Of a DNA stretch of 64,000 nucleotides, positions 51,469 through 61,290 are shown piece by piece. Location of the stretch: assembly GCA_964459095.1 (NCBI GenBank), contig CAYWKL010000001.1:1-64000 (forward strand), given 5' to 3'. Made by a program: the position numbers and the translations under genes. The notes under the pieces were generated by a model. That model saw nothing but the letters and a program-made list of their open reading frames with translations. It was not told where the DNA came from and did no database searches. Origin of the DNA: CAYWKL01 sp964459095 (GTDB lineage Bacteria > Patescibacteriota > Microgenomatia > Daviesbacterales > UBA10151). Each line of letters opens with the position of its first letter. Within the stretch, counting starts at the first letter, position 1.

Positions 51469-53102
51469 AATTTTATAGCATAAAAAGCTGGCTCTTTATT
51501 ATAAAAGTAAAAGGTTTTAAGAATTTTATTTTTTTCAACACTCTTTATAGGAATGCTCCAAGAACTGGCAATAACTAAAGTATTTTTATTTTTTTTATCT
51601 TCTCCCCAATTTAGTTTCCTTATAGAGAATTTATCAAAAAGGACTTCTCTTTCTTTTTTCCCTAACTTATATTCATTTTGCATTTTTTGCGGGTTTAGTT
51701 TTCCATAATAGGCCAGATAATAATGTGCGCCTGTGCCAATTCTGGGACTTACGTCCCCATATTCTGGGTCAAAAATAATTTGGTTGAAACTGCTATAGTT
51801 TGCCCAAATAAATAGTGATACTTCTTTAAAGGGATATTGCAAATCTTGGGATTTTTCTCTTGGGTAATTAACAAAGTAAATCATTAGAAAGAAGCCAAAG
51901 TTCAAAAGAATTAGAACAGGAATTAATATATATATTGGATACCTAAACTTAATTTTTTTTTCTTTTAAAATATTAAAGGCAAAATAAAATCCACAAGCTG
52001 ATATTATATTTAGCATAGTAAATACCATTATGCTTCTGTGGGGGCTGTGAGCCTCAAAAGTTAGGCCGCTTGGTATTGTTCCAAGAATTACCCAAGCAAG
52101 GATAAATTTTTTTGCGCTAGAAAAATTGCGTAATTTAATCAAATAAATTAATCCTAAAATAAAAAAAGGAAATTGCAGAAAATACAAAGGGCCTGAGTCA
52201 ATTAACCCCTGATTGGTAAGATCAAGTCCGTCTACAAATAAAAAAGTCGGATTAAATTGGATCAATAATCTATTAAAACTATACTTGATGATCATTAATT
52301 TTTCTTGTACGTAGCTTATTTCTGGGTTTTTTTGTTTGACAAACTGAATTAGTTCTCCAAGTACTGGATCTTGAGTTATAAACACTGTTTTCGATCTGTA
52401 TTGTGCATTCGGATTTGTTAAAATAATCAGATAAAGAGGCATTAACAAAAATAAAAAGACAAGTATTGGCCAAAAGAAAATCTTTAAATTGTAAGAGGGT
52501 TGATTTCTAAAAATTAGAATAAAGGAAATAATCACTAATGGAATAATTAGCGCATGCGAAAAGTAAGTATACATTGCTAAAGCTAATAGTCCAAAACCAA
52601 AATAAAGACTAACTCTTTTTTTAGAAAGTAAAAGACCAAAACCCAAAAGCATAAAAAAAATTCCTGCTCCGTTTTCAAAACTTTTGCGTGAAAAAAATAT
52701 TTCGAAAGGTGCTATAGCAGTAAAAAAGCTGGCTATTAGAGCTACCCGATTATTTCTTAATAGCTTAGTAACAAAAAAGTACACTGCAAAAATGTTTAAA
52801 CTCCCAAAAATTGCTGCTGGAATCCTAATGGTAATTTCTCCTCCACCTAAAAGAAAAAAGATGGGTACTGTTATATAAGTATAAAAAGGAGATTTGTAAT
52901 CATTAACTGAAGTAAAAATTGTAGGTAGGAAATTACCATATATATCTTTTCCGGTTTGCGCTATAGATATAGCATCATAAAGTTGTGTTACCTCATCATG
53001 ATTTAGTTGTATAGGAAACTCTCCTAACTTGTAAAATCTTAAAAAAACTCCCAGTAGAAAAATTAATACTAAAATTAAAAATTCTTTGTTCAGTTTAAGC
53101 AT
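51465..53102 (-). CDS. ArnT/PMT-like GT-C glycosyltransferase (array member)
   Basis: This is a 545-residue protein with NHDEVTQLYDA (D36-E37) after the first helix, NPTFLFVDGLDLTNQG in the middle and QDLQYPFKE before the soluble tail of about 120 residues. It has the same layout as the 42280-47059 group with a changed core motif. About eleven membrane helices. It overlaps the upstream paralogue by 13 bases and the downstream GT2 by 4. Confidence 0.87.
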   Translation of the reverse strand: MLKLNKEFLILVLIFLLGVFLRFYKLGEFPIQLNHDEVTQLYDAISIAQTGKDIYGNFLPTIFTSVNDYKSPFYTYITVPIFFLLGGGEITIRIPAAIFGSLNIFAVYFFVTKLLRNNRVALIASFFTAIAPFEIFFSRKSFENGAGIFFMLLGFGLLLSKKRVSLYFGFGLLALAMYTYFSHALIIPLVIISFILIFRNQPSYNLKIFFWPILVFLFLLMPLYLIILTNPNAQYRSKTVFITQDPVLGELIQFVKQKNPEISYVQEKLMIIKYSFNRLLIQFNPTFLFVDGLDLTNQGLIDSGPLYFLQFPFFILGLIYLIKLRNFSSAKKFILAWVILGTIPSGLTFEAHSPHRSIMVFTMLNIISACGFYFAFNILKEKKIKFRYPIYILIPVLILLNFGFFLMIYFVNYPREKSQDLQYPFKEVSLFIWANYSSFNQIIFDPEYGDVSPRIGTGAHYYLAYYGKLNPQKMQNEYKLGKKEREVLFDKFSIRKLNWGEDKKNKNTLVIASSWSIPIKSVEKNKILKTFYFYNKEPAFYAIKL

Positions 53103-54682
53103 ATATCTGCTAACAAATAAACCCTTTCCGTATTCGTTGAATCTTTGAATACCTTGTTAAACTTTACGCTTTCAAAATATCGTTTTAATCTTTTTATGTC
53201 TTTTTCAGTTACATAAGCTCTAGTTTTTGTTAAAGAATACTCGCACCGATTAAATTTCTCATCCGAGTTAATAGTCCTTATTTGCCATAGTGAACTTTGG
53301 TTAAATTTATAAGGAAATTTCAAATTCTCAAAATTATTATCTGGCCTAAAATTTGTATTCCATGCAACATAAGGAATAATATCAGTAATAATTTTGTCAG
53401 AATAAGCAACAGGGGTATTTCCAAAACTGCTACTTGCATCATCTATCACATTTTGAATCCAGACAGGACGAATGTTGTTAGTTTTTTTAATAAAACTTAT
53501 AGGAAAAACTAAATTTAAAATCAACTCAAATAAAGCAAGAATTAAGATTAGGGAAGATACTCCTAGTCTTAATTTAGAAAGACCTAATGCTATGATCATA
53601 GCTACAAATGGCATAAAAAATATAAAGGTTTCTATTGCCGAATTTTGGAAAATTAATGGGTAGGTAAAAACAATTATAAAACCTAAAAGGAATCTATAGT
53701 TTGTCTCATATCTTATAAGGGTGTAAACTCCTATTAAAAAAGGGATTATCAATATTTTTTCCCATACCCCTATTAGGGGAAAATTTATTACTCCTTGGCT
53801 ATCAAGTTCTCCAAAAAGTTTATCTAAACTTATGTTTGAAAGGTATGAAGATAAATTATAGGTTACGTAGTGTGTTTTATTGAAAAATATCTTGCCAAGA
53901 ATTTGCGCCAAGTTAGCATCATAAACCTGCCCTCTAAGTCTATTAATACCATTACTTATACTAAGATCATAAAAATTTAAAAAGTTATTCTCAAGTAAAC
54001 TCCTTAAGCCTTGTTCAATATTAAGATAAACTATTAAACTTAAAGCAGATAGGAAAAAGGGTGTTGCGCAAATTAACCATTTATGCTTATTTCCCCATTT
54101 TTTTTGCACAAAACATATTGTATAGATTACAAATATTGGCAAGATAAACCAAGCTATTTTTTCTGTTAATATTATTAGCAGAAATAAAACAATTAGAAGG
54201 AAATAGTTTATCTTAGGTCTAATCAAGTAGTAAAATGTAAGGGCAAATAACACTGTTAAAACTATTTCCTCATTTGGCACTTTTGAAAGAAAATAAAGGG
54301 GAGGAGCAAAAGCTACTAAAACACTCGTATACAAACTAATTGATTTATCTTTAAATAAGCTTTTTGAGATTAAATAAGAAATCAGAATTAAAAAAGTACC
54401 TATAACGATAAATGGCAATCTTACTCCTATCTCATTTTTTCCAAAAAACAGCTCTCCAAAGGCTACAATATAGGAAACAAGCGGGAGCCGATAGTCACTT
54501 AGAGAATTAAATAAAAAAGGTAAGTTTCTTCCTAGCTCATCTGTGGCGAAGTGAGAAAGTGTATACCCTCTGTACGCAATCCTCGCTTCTTCCTCGGTAA
54601 AGTATGGGAAATCAAAATTTATTAATCTAATTAAAAATCCCAAACTCAAAATAACAATTATCAGATTTATATTTTTGGTCAT
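53090..54682 (-). CDS. ArnT/PMT-like GT-C glycosyltransferase (array member)
   Basis: This is a 530-residue protein. The first loop reads YFTEEEARIAYRGY, with glutamates (E30-E32) in place of the usual Asp-Glu pair. The second loop NSLSDYRLPL and the general helix layout (about eleven) still mark the family. The soluble C-terminal tail is about 130 residues. Loss of the aspartate could affect catalysis; a Glu-Glu pair may substitute. It lies 11 bases after the previous array gene. Confidence 0.83.
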   Translation of the reverse strand: MTKNINLIIVILSLGFLIRLINFDFPYFTEEEARIAYRGYTLSHFATDELGRNLPFLFNSLSDYRLPLVSYIVAFGELFFGKNEIGVRLPFIVIGTFLILISYLISKSLFKDKSISLYTSVLVAFAPPLYFLSKVPNEEIVLTVLFALTFYYLIRPKINYFLLIVLFLLIILTEKIAWFILPIFVIYTICFVQKKWGNKHKWLICATPFFLSALSLIVYLNIEQGLRSLLENNFLNFYDLSISNGINRLRGQVYDANLAQILGKIFFNKTHYVTYNLSSYLSNISLDKLFGELDSQGVINFPLIGVWEKILIIPFLIGVYTLIRYETNYRFLLGFIIVFTYPLIFQNSAIETFIFFMPFVAMIIALGLSKLRLGVSSLILILALFELILNLVFPISFIKKTNNIRPVWIQNVIDDASSSFGNTPVAYSDKIITDIIPYVAWNTNFRPDNNFENLKFPYKFNQSSLWQIRTINSDEKFNRCEYSLTKTRAYVTEKDIKRLKRYFESVKFNKVFKDSTNTERVYLLADICLN

Positions 54683-54693
54683 CTTTTATCAAC

Positions 54694-56172
54694 TTATTTT
54701 ACATATATGCTATATTCTTCTAAAGACGATTTTATTTGTCTAAATCCTTGCTTATTTAAGGTTTCTTTATCTGCCGAACTAGCAAGTAAAACATCTCCGT
54801 CTAAAAGTTTCACTCCTGGCCTCCACATTTTTAAAGGTTTGCTAAAATAAGCTTTCTCAAAAAACTTTGCTGCGCTAGATTCCTTTTGATAATAATCCCA
54901 AAGAATAACTGGTTTAAGTTTATATTTTTTTGAATATTTAGATAGCTCCTTAAAAGTTATATTTGATGTGCTAGAAAAATCTGTAACAACCTGTCTAGGA
55001 TATTCGTTCCAATAATAGGAGACAAATTCAATGTAATTTATAAAAACTAAACATAAAATTAAGAAAAAAATTAACTTACTTTTTTTAAGTAAAAAAGATA
55101 TTCCTTGAGTAGAGATTATTGCAAAAAAAGGCATTAATGCCATTAATCTACTAGCTCTGTAAATTTGATCAGTCAGCCCGAAAAAAATAGGCGTTAGGAA
55201 AAAACAAGCCAAAGCAAAATAAAGAGGCATGCTTTTTTTGGCAACACCCTGGTAAATACCTGTTAGGAAAAAAGGTAAGGTAAAAAATAAAAACATCCCG
55301 TGTTTGCCTGTAGAATGATAAGCAGTAGCATCTCCTTTTAAGAATAAGAAACTTAGGTCAAAGGAAGATAAATATGGAAGAAAAAAATCCTGATAATTTG
55401 CTAGATGAACTGGCTGGTTATAGTTGAGTAGTGCCCCAGGATATTTGATTAAACCGACAGCTATGAATAAAAGTGTAGGTAAAAACCCAGCTAAAAAAAA
55501 CCTAAGAGACTCCAGCTTTGATTTATTCTTTTTTGTTCTATCAAGTAGGATAGCTCCTATACCAACTAAAGCATATACAGGTACAATGAGTCTCATACCG
55601 TTATATGAAAATATACTTAAACCTAAAGAAATACTCCCCAGGAGCAAATAAATATTGCGATTAAGTTTAAAATATTTAAACATCATTAAAATCCAAAAAC
55701 ATATAAAAGGCAAGGGAGCAATATTTTCACTAGCTAAATGGCTTTGTATCAAAAGCAAGGGTGACATTGAAAAAATTAACAAGCCTATTAAAGATTCTAA
55801 GTTAGCGAAAATCTGTTTTAAAATTAAAAAAAGTAAAGTAACACTAACTAAAGCTATAAAAACACTAACTAACCTTAAATTGAACAAAGATTTTCCAAGT
55901 ATTTTGAAAACTATGATACTTGAATATATTGTGATAGGCTGCTTCCATTCTTTTTTGTCTAAGGTTAGAATAAACAAAGGAATAATTCTTTTATTCTCAT
56001 CACGTAAAGTCTCAGATATAAGAATACTGTTTAAACCAATAGCTGCTTCATCTCCATTTATTCCAGGAGGTATAGATTCAAGTTTGTACGAAAAAATAAA
56101 GAAAAAAATTAAGGATATTAAAAAAATAAATAATATTTCTTTCTTTACGGCAATAATTCCCAAACTTTTCAC
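54694..56172 (-). CDS. ArnT/PMT-like GT-C glycosyltransferase (array member)
   Basis: This is a 492-residue protein from GTG 56172, 3 bases after the upstream GT2 stop. NGDEAAIGLNS supplies D41-E42; the central motif FLFLKGDATAYHSTGKHG keeps the GD...H pattern of the array. About eleven membrane helices and a tail of about 90 residues. It resembles the 42280-47059 group but with GLN in place of GYN in the first loop. Confidence 0.86.
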   Translation of the reverse strand: MKSLGIIAVKKEILFIFLISLIFFFIFSYKLESIPPGINGDEAAIGLNSILISETLRDENKRIIPLFILTLDKKEWKQPITIYSSIIVFKILGKSLFNLRLVSVFIALVSVTLLFLILKQIFANLESLIGLLIFSMSPLLLIQSHLASENIAPLPFICFWILMMFKYFKLNRNIYLLLGSISLGLSIFSYNGMRLIVPVYALVGIGAILLDRTKKNKSKLESLRFFLAGFLPTLLFIAVGLIKYPGALLNYNQPVHLANYQDFFLPYLSSFDLSFLFLKGDATAYHSTGKHGMFLFFTLPFFLTGIYQGVAKKSMPLYFALACFFLTPIFFGLTDQIYRASRLMALMPFFAIISTQGISFLLKKSKLIFFLILCLVFINYIEFVSYYWNEYPRQVVTDFSSTSNITFKELSKYSKKYKLKPVILWDYYQKESSAAKFFEKAYFSKPLKMWRPGVKLLDGDVLLASSADKETLNKQGFRQIKSSLEEYSIYVK

Positions 56173-56175
56173 TTA

Positions 56176-57024
56176 CTATTTCTTTCCTAACTTTTGACTA
56201 ATAAATATACTTAAGCGAATTAATAAGCCAATTAGAAACCCGTGGAAGATGTTTGCACTTTTTATCTGGTAATATTTCCTTCCTGTTTTCTCTAAGGGGG
56301 TAAGTTCAGATAAAAATCCACCATTACCGGTCTTTACTTCATCTTCACTACCTCCTAGTACATGAGATATTCTTGCTCCAGGAATATAGTAAACTTTAAG
56401 TCCTACTTTTTTTATACTCCTACAAAGATCTAGATCCTCATAGTAGAGAAAATATTTCTCGTTAAACCCTCCTACTCTTTCAAAAGTATTTTTTTTAATC
56501 ATCATACATGTCCCATATGCACTTTCCACCTCAATATTGCCCCCTGTCTTTGGAGCATACTCTGAGTATAAATTTTCTTTGCCAAATACATATTCTCCTA
56601 TTGCGCGATTTAATGTAGGAAGATTTCTAACCGAAGGTTGTATCTTCCCATTCATTGTAAAAATTGCAGGAACAACTATTCCTACCTTTTCATTCTTACT
56701 AATAAATTCATATAAGATTTCTAAGGTATTCTTATATAGTTTTGTATCAGGATTCAAAAAAACTAAATAACTGTTTGAAGCTATATTTGCTCCTATATTA
56801 TTTGCTACAGAGAATCCAGAATTTTCAGCGCATTCGATTAATTTTATTTTCTTTTTTTCATTTAAAGCTTTAAACTCTAATATTTTCTGGCAAGTCCTAT
56901 CACTTGAATTATTATCAACAATAATTAGTTCGGAATCCTCAGAGATGCTTTCAGCAGTAGATTTAAGATATTCATCTATAGTTTTTTCATTATTGTAAGT
57001 AACAGTTATTATTGACAGCTCCAT
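56176..57024 (-). CDS. GT2 glycosyltransferase, rhamnosyltransferase-like
   Basis: This 282-residue GT-A enzyme has VTYNNEKTI, VDNNSSD (first aspartate), FLNPDT in the DxD position, YGTCMMIKK and the YYEDLDLCRSIKKVG region with the likely catalytic base. One C-terminal hydrophobic helix near residues 260-276. This is the pattern of WbbL/RfbF-type rhamnosyltransferases, also seen at 60445. It shares one base with the stop/start of the GT4 gene upstream. Confidence 0.87.
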   Translation of the reverse strand: MELSIITVTYNNEKTIDEYLKSTAESISEDSELIIVDNNSSDRTCQKILEFKALNEKKKIKLIECAENSGFSVANNIGANIASNSYLVFLNPDTKLYKNTLEILYEFISKNEKVGIVVPAIFTMNGKIQPSVRNLPTLNRAIGEYVFGKENLYSEYAPKTGGNIEVESAYGTCMMIKKNTFERVGGFNEKYFLYYEDLDLCRSIKKVGLKVYYIPGARISHVLGGSEDEVKTGNGGFLSELTPLEKTGRKYYQIKSANIFHGFLIGLLIRLSIFISQKLGKK

Positions 57025-58097
57025 TAGTTTTTTATTAGATTTTTTATTTTCTTTTCAAAATGTTCTTCAGAAAATATTAAAGCCTTTTGTTTAGCATTTT
57101 TTCTCAATTTTCTAATTTTTTCCTCACTACCTTTTATTATGTTTAATGTATACTCCTTTAACTTCGAGAGGTCATTCCATAAAAAACCATTAATACCCTG
57201 ATCAATTATTTCAGGTTGACCCCCTAAGTTTATAACAACAGGAATGCATTCAGCAGACATAGCCTCCACAGTTGAAATTCCAAAATGTTCAAACTTTTTA
57301 GGATTATTTTCACCAAATCCTGTTGCGTGCCAATAAATTGAGGATTTGCCATATAGCTTTACCAGATCCCCAAAACTTATATTTTCAAAAAACTCAACAG
57401 GGTAATTTTTTGCAAGGTTTTTAAGGTATTCAAAGTATTTTTCATTCCCTGAACTTAAACCTCCAGCTAAACAAAGCCTCCAATCTTTTAAGCCTTTGTC
57501 AACCATTTCTTTAAAAACTTTTATCAGGACATCATGCTTTTTTGGTTTAGAAAGTGAAAAAAAACCTACAGATAGTATTTGTTTTTCTTTTTTCAAAGGG
57601 GCAAGTTTATCTACTTCAACAGGAGGATAGATTACTTCACCCGCTAGATTTAGGTATTTTTCAATATTCTCTTTTGTAAATTGGGAATTATAAATTGCTT
57701 TTGTCCAAGATTTAAGCTTTATCTTTCCAAAAAGGCCACTAGTTTTAACTACATCAAGTGGTGACTGAAAATGTATGAAACTTTTTTTTGCTCCTGATAA
57801 AAAAATACTCCCATCAGATAGATAGAAGAAAACATCATATTTAGTTAAAAATAAATACCTACTTAGAGCGTTTGAACCAATTCCAAAAGGACCTTTTTTA
57901 AAATTAACTTTAGAAAGATTTAAGTCATGAAAGAGGTGTATTTTCTTTTTTATTAGATAAATTCCAAGAGAAAATAAATGTGCATCAAGAAGCACGTCTA
58001 CACTATGCTCTTTAGATAAAACTTCTGCAATTGTTAAAACGTACCTTTCACCACCACCTGATGTATCCAAATAGGGTGTATAGATTGCAATTCTCAC
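57024..58097 (-). CDS. GT4 glycosyltransferase, ALG11-like
   Basis: This is a 357-residue protein from the GTG at 58097 (MRIAIYTPY). The open frame reaches a TTG at 58145 inside the previous gene, but a TATAAT box 10 bases before the GTG supports the shorter start. TSGGGERYVLTIAE, VIYPPVEVDKL, and HATGFGENNPKKFEHFGISTVEAM match eukaryotic ALG11-type GDP-mannose enzymes and their bacterial kin; the EX7E-like glutamates lie in the last segment. Mannose addition to a lipid-linked chain is a fair guess. Confidence 0.87.
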   Translation of the reverse strand: MRIAIYTPYLDTSGGGERYVLTIAEVLSKEHSVDVLLDAHLFSLGIYLIKKKIHLFHDLNLSKVNFKKGPFGIGSNALSRYLFLTKYDVFFYLSDGSIFLSGAKKSFIHFQSPLDVVKTSGLFGKIKLKSWTKAIYNSQFTKENIEKYLNLAGEVIYPPVEVDKLAPLKKEKQILSVGFFSLSKPKKHDVLIKVFKEMVDKGLKDWRLCLAGGLSSGNEKYFEYLKNLAKNYPVEFFENISFGDLVKLYGKSSIYWHATGFGENNPKKFEHFGISTVEAMSAECIPVVINLGGQPEIIDQGINGFLWNDLSKLKEYTLNIIKGSEEKIRKLRKNAKQKALIFSEEHFEKKIKNLIKN

Positions 58098-58107
58098 TCT
58101 ATTAAGT

Positions 58108-58113
58108 ATTATA
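58108..58113 (-). promoter_or_regulatory. -10 element for the ALG11-like gene
   Basis: TATAAT on the minus strand (58113-58108) lies 10 bases before the GTG at 58097, in the 29-base gap after the previous stop. Only a weak -35 (TGTAGA at 17-base spacing) is visible, overlapping the previous stop codon. Confidence 0.4.
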
Positions 58114-58126
58114 CTTAATTTAAAAA

Positions 58127-59614
58127 TTACTCTACATATCCCCAAAGAGATTCAGTAAGATTTAAATCCTCAGCAGAGCAAAGCTCCTTAAGGTTTTGAA
58201 AATCCTTTTCTCTAGGCTTAACTACTCCAATTATTCCTGAACGGAAATCTATTTTCTCATCAGATAAATAAAAAGGTAAAGATATATTATAGACTGGTAC
58301 ATCAAGGGATGGCTTTGTTAGTTTAAGACCATTCAGATAAAAAATATACCTGAAGCCAAATTGGTTCCCAATTGATGTTATATATGAAATTCCAACACAA
58401 GGAAAATTTCTTTTTTTACTATCCTTAAGAATATATGAAGTAATTTCTTGTCTTTCCTTATATCCAAAATTTGCACTGTCTTTTATATTTACTAACAGAT
58501 TTAAATTATTTACAAGTATTGCAAAAAACAATATAAGAATTATACGTATTCCAATTTTTTTGAATTTAACAATATATGCTAGCGCAAATACTATTATTAT
58601 AAGAAATAAAGTGTCAATATTTGTAAAATAATATTCAGAAATCCCTTTACTTGAAAAACTAAAAAATAAAACCATTGATGCAAACCATGTAAAAATGATC
58701 AGAAAAATTCTTTTGCTTATAAATGCTTTGTAAGAAAGAAAGAATAAAATTAACAGGAGTGCTGTCGCAACTATTAAATTTGTTGGAAAGCTGCCTCGCT
58801 CTGGAAAAAATAATAAGCCATACGAGTTTGAACTTACGTGAGATAAAACTTTAATAAATTTTTCGGTGAAGTTGGAGCTTTCCTGACTAAGAATAAAAGA
58901 ATTAAAAATCGCTTTTAACTGAATAAAACCGTGCCTTGTTTCAAACAGTATTAATGGTACTACAGGAACTAAAAAAGCTATAAAAGTTTTAATTAGATCT
59001 TTTTTAGAAGGTAGCTTTCTGGCCAAAAATAAAGCAACAATAGCAGAGAGTAGAAGTGGTGCTTCAGCTAAACTGATATGCCAAATAAGTCCAGATAAAA
59101 ACCCCAAAAGAGGTAAGAAATTTAAATTACCTTTGGCTATATTTACAACTGTATAAAAAAACCAGATCTCCCAGATAAACATAGTATTTGTTGGAACTAC
59201 CCAGCGATCATGCAAAACTCGAGTAAGTAAAACTGATTGCAAAAAAGCCGCCATTAAACCTACCCAAACATTAACAAGCTTCTTAAAGATATAAAAATAA
59301 CTTAAGATTGTTAGAATAGAAAGAACCAACCCAAATAATATTGCACCTGTTGGAAGCATATTAGTTATCAAAAAAAATGGAACAAGTGAATAATAAAATA
59401 ACGGGCCAATGAAGATACCTGTTTGGCTTGTTTCTTGCCCTATCAACCTTAAGTGTTTGTTTACTACAATGTCCTTTACTATCCAGGAATAGATATCCCC
59501 ATCATGTGCATATTCAAATCTTTCGTATGCTTTGTAAGCTCTAAAAAAAACTGAAATACAGATTATTATCAATAAAAGAAGCAAAATCTTTTTCCTGAAA
59601 AAAAACTTTTTCAT
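58127..59614 (-). CDS. GT-C membrane glycosyltransferase
   Basis: This is a 495-residue protein with about eleven membrane helices. The first external loop has YAHDGDIYSW with D38 and D40 as likely catalytic acids, and a second loop ETSQTGIFIGPLFYY. The last roughly 110 residues are soluble. This is the GT-C subgroup with a D-x-D first loop, distinct from the WDEA type of the array. Zero bases separate it from the upstream GT2, suggesting co-expression. Confidence 0.83.
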   Translation of the reverse strand: MKKFFFRKKILLLLLIIICISVFFRAYKAYERFEYAHDGDIYSWIVKDIVVNKHLRLIGQETSQTGIFIGPLFYYSLVPFFLITNMLPTGAILFGLVLSILTILSYFYIFKKLVNVWVGLMAAFLQSVLLTRVLHDRWVVPTNTMFIWEIWFFYTVVNIAKGNLNFLPLLGFLSGLIWHISLAEAPLLLSAIVALFLARKLPSKKDLIKTFIAFLVPVVPLILFETRHGFIQLKAIFNSFILSQESSNFTEKFIKVLSHVSSNSYGLLFFPERGSFPTNLIVATALLLILFFLSYKAFISKRIFLIIFTWFASMVLFFSFSSKGISEYYFTNIDTLFLIIIVFALAYIVKFKKIGIRIILILFFAILVNNLNLLVNIKDSANFGYKERQEITSYILKDSKKRNFPCVGISYITSIGNQFGFRYIFYLNGLKLTKPSLDVPVYNISLPFYLSDEKIDFRSGIIGVVKPREKDFQNLKELCSAEDLNLTESLWGYVE

Positions 59615-60424
59615 TTAAAGCTTAAAGGAGAAGTTGTTCCTCAGGAGTTCTTCATCTATTTCTTTATAAATTTGTTCTCTTGTTTTAGGTTGTTGAAACT
59701 CCCAAAGTCTTATATAAGTAATAATTAAGCTGAATACTTGTAGTATTGAATCTATCACCCCAATAGTTCCTGAGAAAAAACCTTTTTTTATAATCCCTTG
59801 ATTTATTGTTTCAGTAAGTAAAATTCTAAGCAGTCTCCACCCAACCATTTTTGGATGTCCTGATCTTAATCTTAAGTTTGCATCTATTTTTGAGTAGTCG
59901 AGACTTTTAAGAACTATTTGATCAATATTTCTGTGGGTTAAGTGTAGAAGGGATTTTTTTGTATATCCTAAGGATCCTTTAAATGTAGCATACTCATGTA
60001 CACTCCCTACCCAACTTATAAAATCAGATTTTTTAATAAGTCTTATAACCCAGTCTGGCCAAAAGGGACCATATTTTTCTTCCTTACCAAAAATTATATT
60101 TTTTCTTGACAGTGCATATGCTGAGTGCTCTGAATTAGAAACCAAAGTAAGTATTTCTTCCTTTAAATCCTTTAGCACTCTTTCATCAGCATCTACATAT
60201 AAAATCCAGTCTCCTTTAGTTTTATCAAATGCAAAGGTTCGCAAACTTGAAAAATCTTCCATTTCTACAGAAAAAATTTTTTCTGTGTATTTTTTTGCAA
60301 TATCTTTAGTTTTATCAGTTGAAGCGTTATCAACAACAATTATCTCATCAGCCCATTTAACAGATTCTAGACATGTTGAGATTTTATCTTCTTCGTTTTT
60401 TGCTATGACTGCAACGCTTAACAT
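59615..60424 (-). CDS. GT2 glycosyltransferase, WaaE/KdtX-like
   Basis: This 269-residue GT-A enzyme has VIAKNEEDKIS, VDNASTDKT and YVDADERV (D78-A-D80-E81). The FWPDWVIRL and HLTHRNIDQ segments are diagnostic of the WaaE/KdtX-like branch. It is a paralogue of 41418-42278 and 61290-62195. A C-terminal hydrophobic stretch near residues 215-240 may associate with the membrane. Acceptor unknown. Confidence 0.87.
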   Translation of the reverse strand: MLSVAVIAKNEEDKISTCLESVKWADEIIVVDNASTDKTKDIAKKYTEKIFSVEMEDFSSLRTFAFDKTKGDWILYVDADERVLKDLKEEILTLVSNSEHSAYALSRKNIIFGKEEKYGPFWPDWVIRLIKKSDFISWVGSVHEYATFKGSLGYTKKSLLHLTHRNIDQIVLKSLDYSKIDANLRLRSGHPKMVGWRLLRILLTETINQGIIKKGFFSGTIGVIDSILQVFSLIITYIRLWEFQQPKTREQIYKEIDEELLRNNFSFKL

Positions 60425-60444
60425 TATTAAAATTTATCATATCA

Positions 60445-61290
60445 TTACAAACTCCCTTTTCCAAACTTACATAAAAGAAAATCTATAAAAGCTTTGCGTT
60501 TTGCAGAATTCCTTAAATTCCTTAGTGCCTCCCTAATTAATGCTAATCTTGTTCGAAATGGTAAAAACTTTGAAGCAAGAAGTAATCTATTTCTTGTAAT
60601 ATAGTAGTCCTGTAAGGAGGAACCAAGACCTGTTGATTTTGCGTTATCATGAAAAATAAGTGCCTGGGGAACATACATTATTTTAAAACCTGCTTTTTTA
60701 GCCCGCAAACAAAAATCCGTGTCTTCATAATATAAAAAGTATCTCACATCAAATATACCAATTTTTTCAAACACTTTCGCCCTTACAAATATTGCTGCGC
60801 CGGTTGCAAAGTCCACTTCTAAATCCTTATCAAATTGACCTTCATCTTTTTGATCTACTCCGATATGAGACCCTAATACATTCTCAGAATCAAATTCTCC
60901 ACCCGCATACCAAATTATTTTAGAGTTTGCAAAATAAATTTTGGGGCTTGAGATGTCTGAGGAGTGCTCCTTAGACTTCTCAAGAAGTACCCGAATAGTA
61001 TTTTTTTCAATATAGGTGTCTGGGTTTAAAATAAAAACATACTCATTTTTTTCTTCTAGTGCTTTTTTTATACCAACATTATTTCCACCACTGTAACCTA
61101 GATTTTCACCTGTTTGCATAAATGTAAGATTATTCTTTTTTGGAAGTCCTTCCTCCAGGCCATCCCCTGAGTTATTATCCAATACAATGATTTGTAAATC
61201 CTTATAAGAAGAATTTAAGACTGACCTTACACACTTTAAGGTTAAGTCCTTAACTTTGTAATTCAAAATTACAACAGCGATTTTTTCCAT
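60445..61290 (-). CDS. GT2 glycosyltransferase, rhamnosyltransferase-like
   Basis: This is a 281-residue enzyme with VILNYKVKDL, VLDNNSGD, ENLGYSGGNNVG, FILNPDT and YYEDTDFCLRAKKAG. The whole set is typical of WbbL-type GT2 rhamnosyltransferases. Its relative lies at 56176-57024. It shares one base with the upstream WaaE-like gene (start 61290 / stop 61290) and lies 20 bases before the next one. Confidence 0.88.
   Translation of the reverse strand: MEKIAVVILNYKVKDLTLKCVRSVLNSSYKDLQIIVLDNNSGDGLEEGLPKKNNLTFMQTGENLGYSGGNNVGIKKALEEKNEYVFILNPDTYIEKNTIRVLLEKSKEHSSDISSPKIYFANSKIIWYAGGEFDSENVLGSHIGVDQKDEGQFDKDLEVDFATGAAIFVRAKVFEKIGIFDVRYFLYYEDTDFCLRAKKAGFKIMYVPQALIFHDNAKSTGLGSSLQDYYITRNRLLLASKFLPFRTRLALIREALRNLRNSAKRKAFIDFLLCKFGKGSL

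Noticed and set aside
55655..56197. 180-residue plus-strand frame, lysine/isoleucine-rich
   Set aside because: Antisense to the first third of the GT-C gene at 54694-56172; such long frames arise easily opposite hydrophobic AT-rich genes.
58098..58145. N-terminal extension of the ALG11-like GT4 from TTG
   Set aside because: It would place residues before the standard MRIAIYTPY start and across the -10 element; GTG 58097 is preferred.
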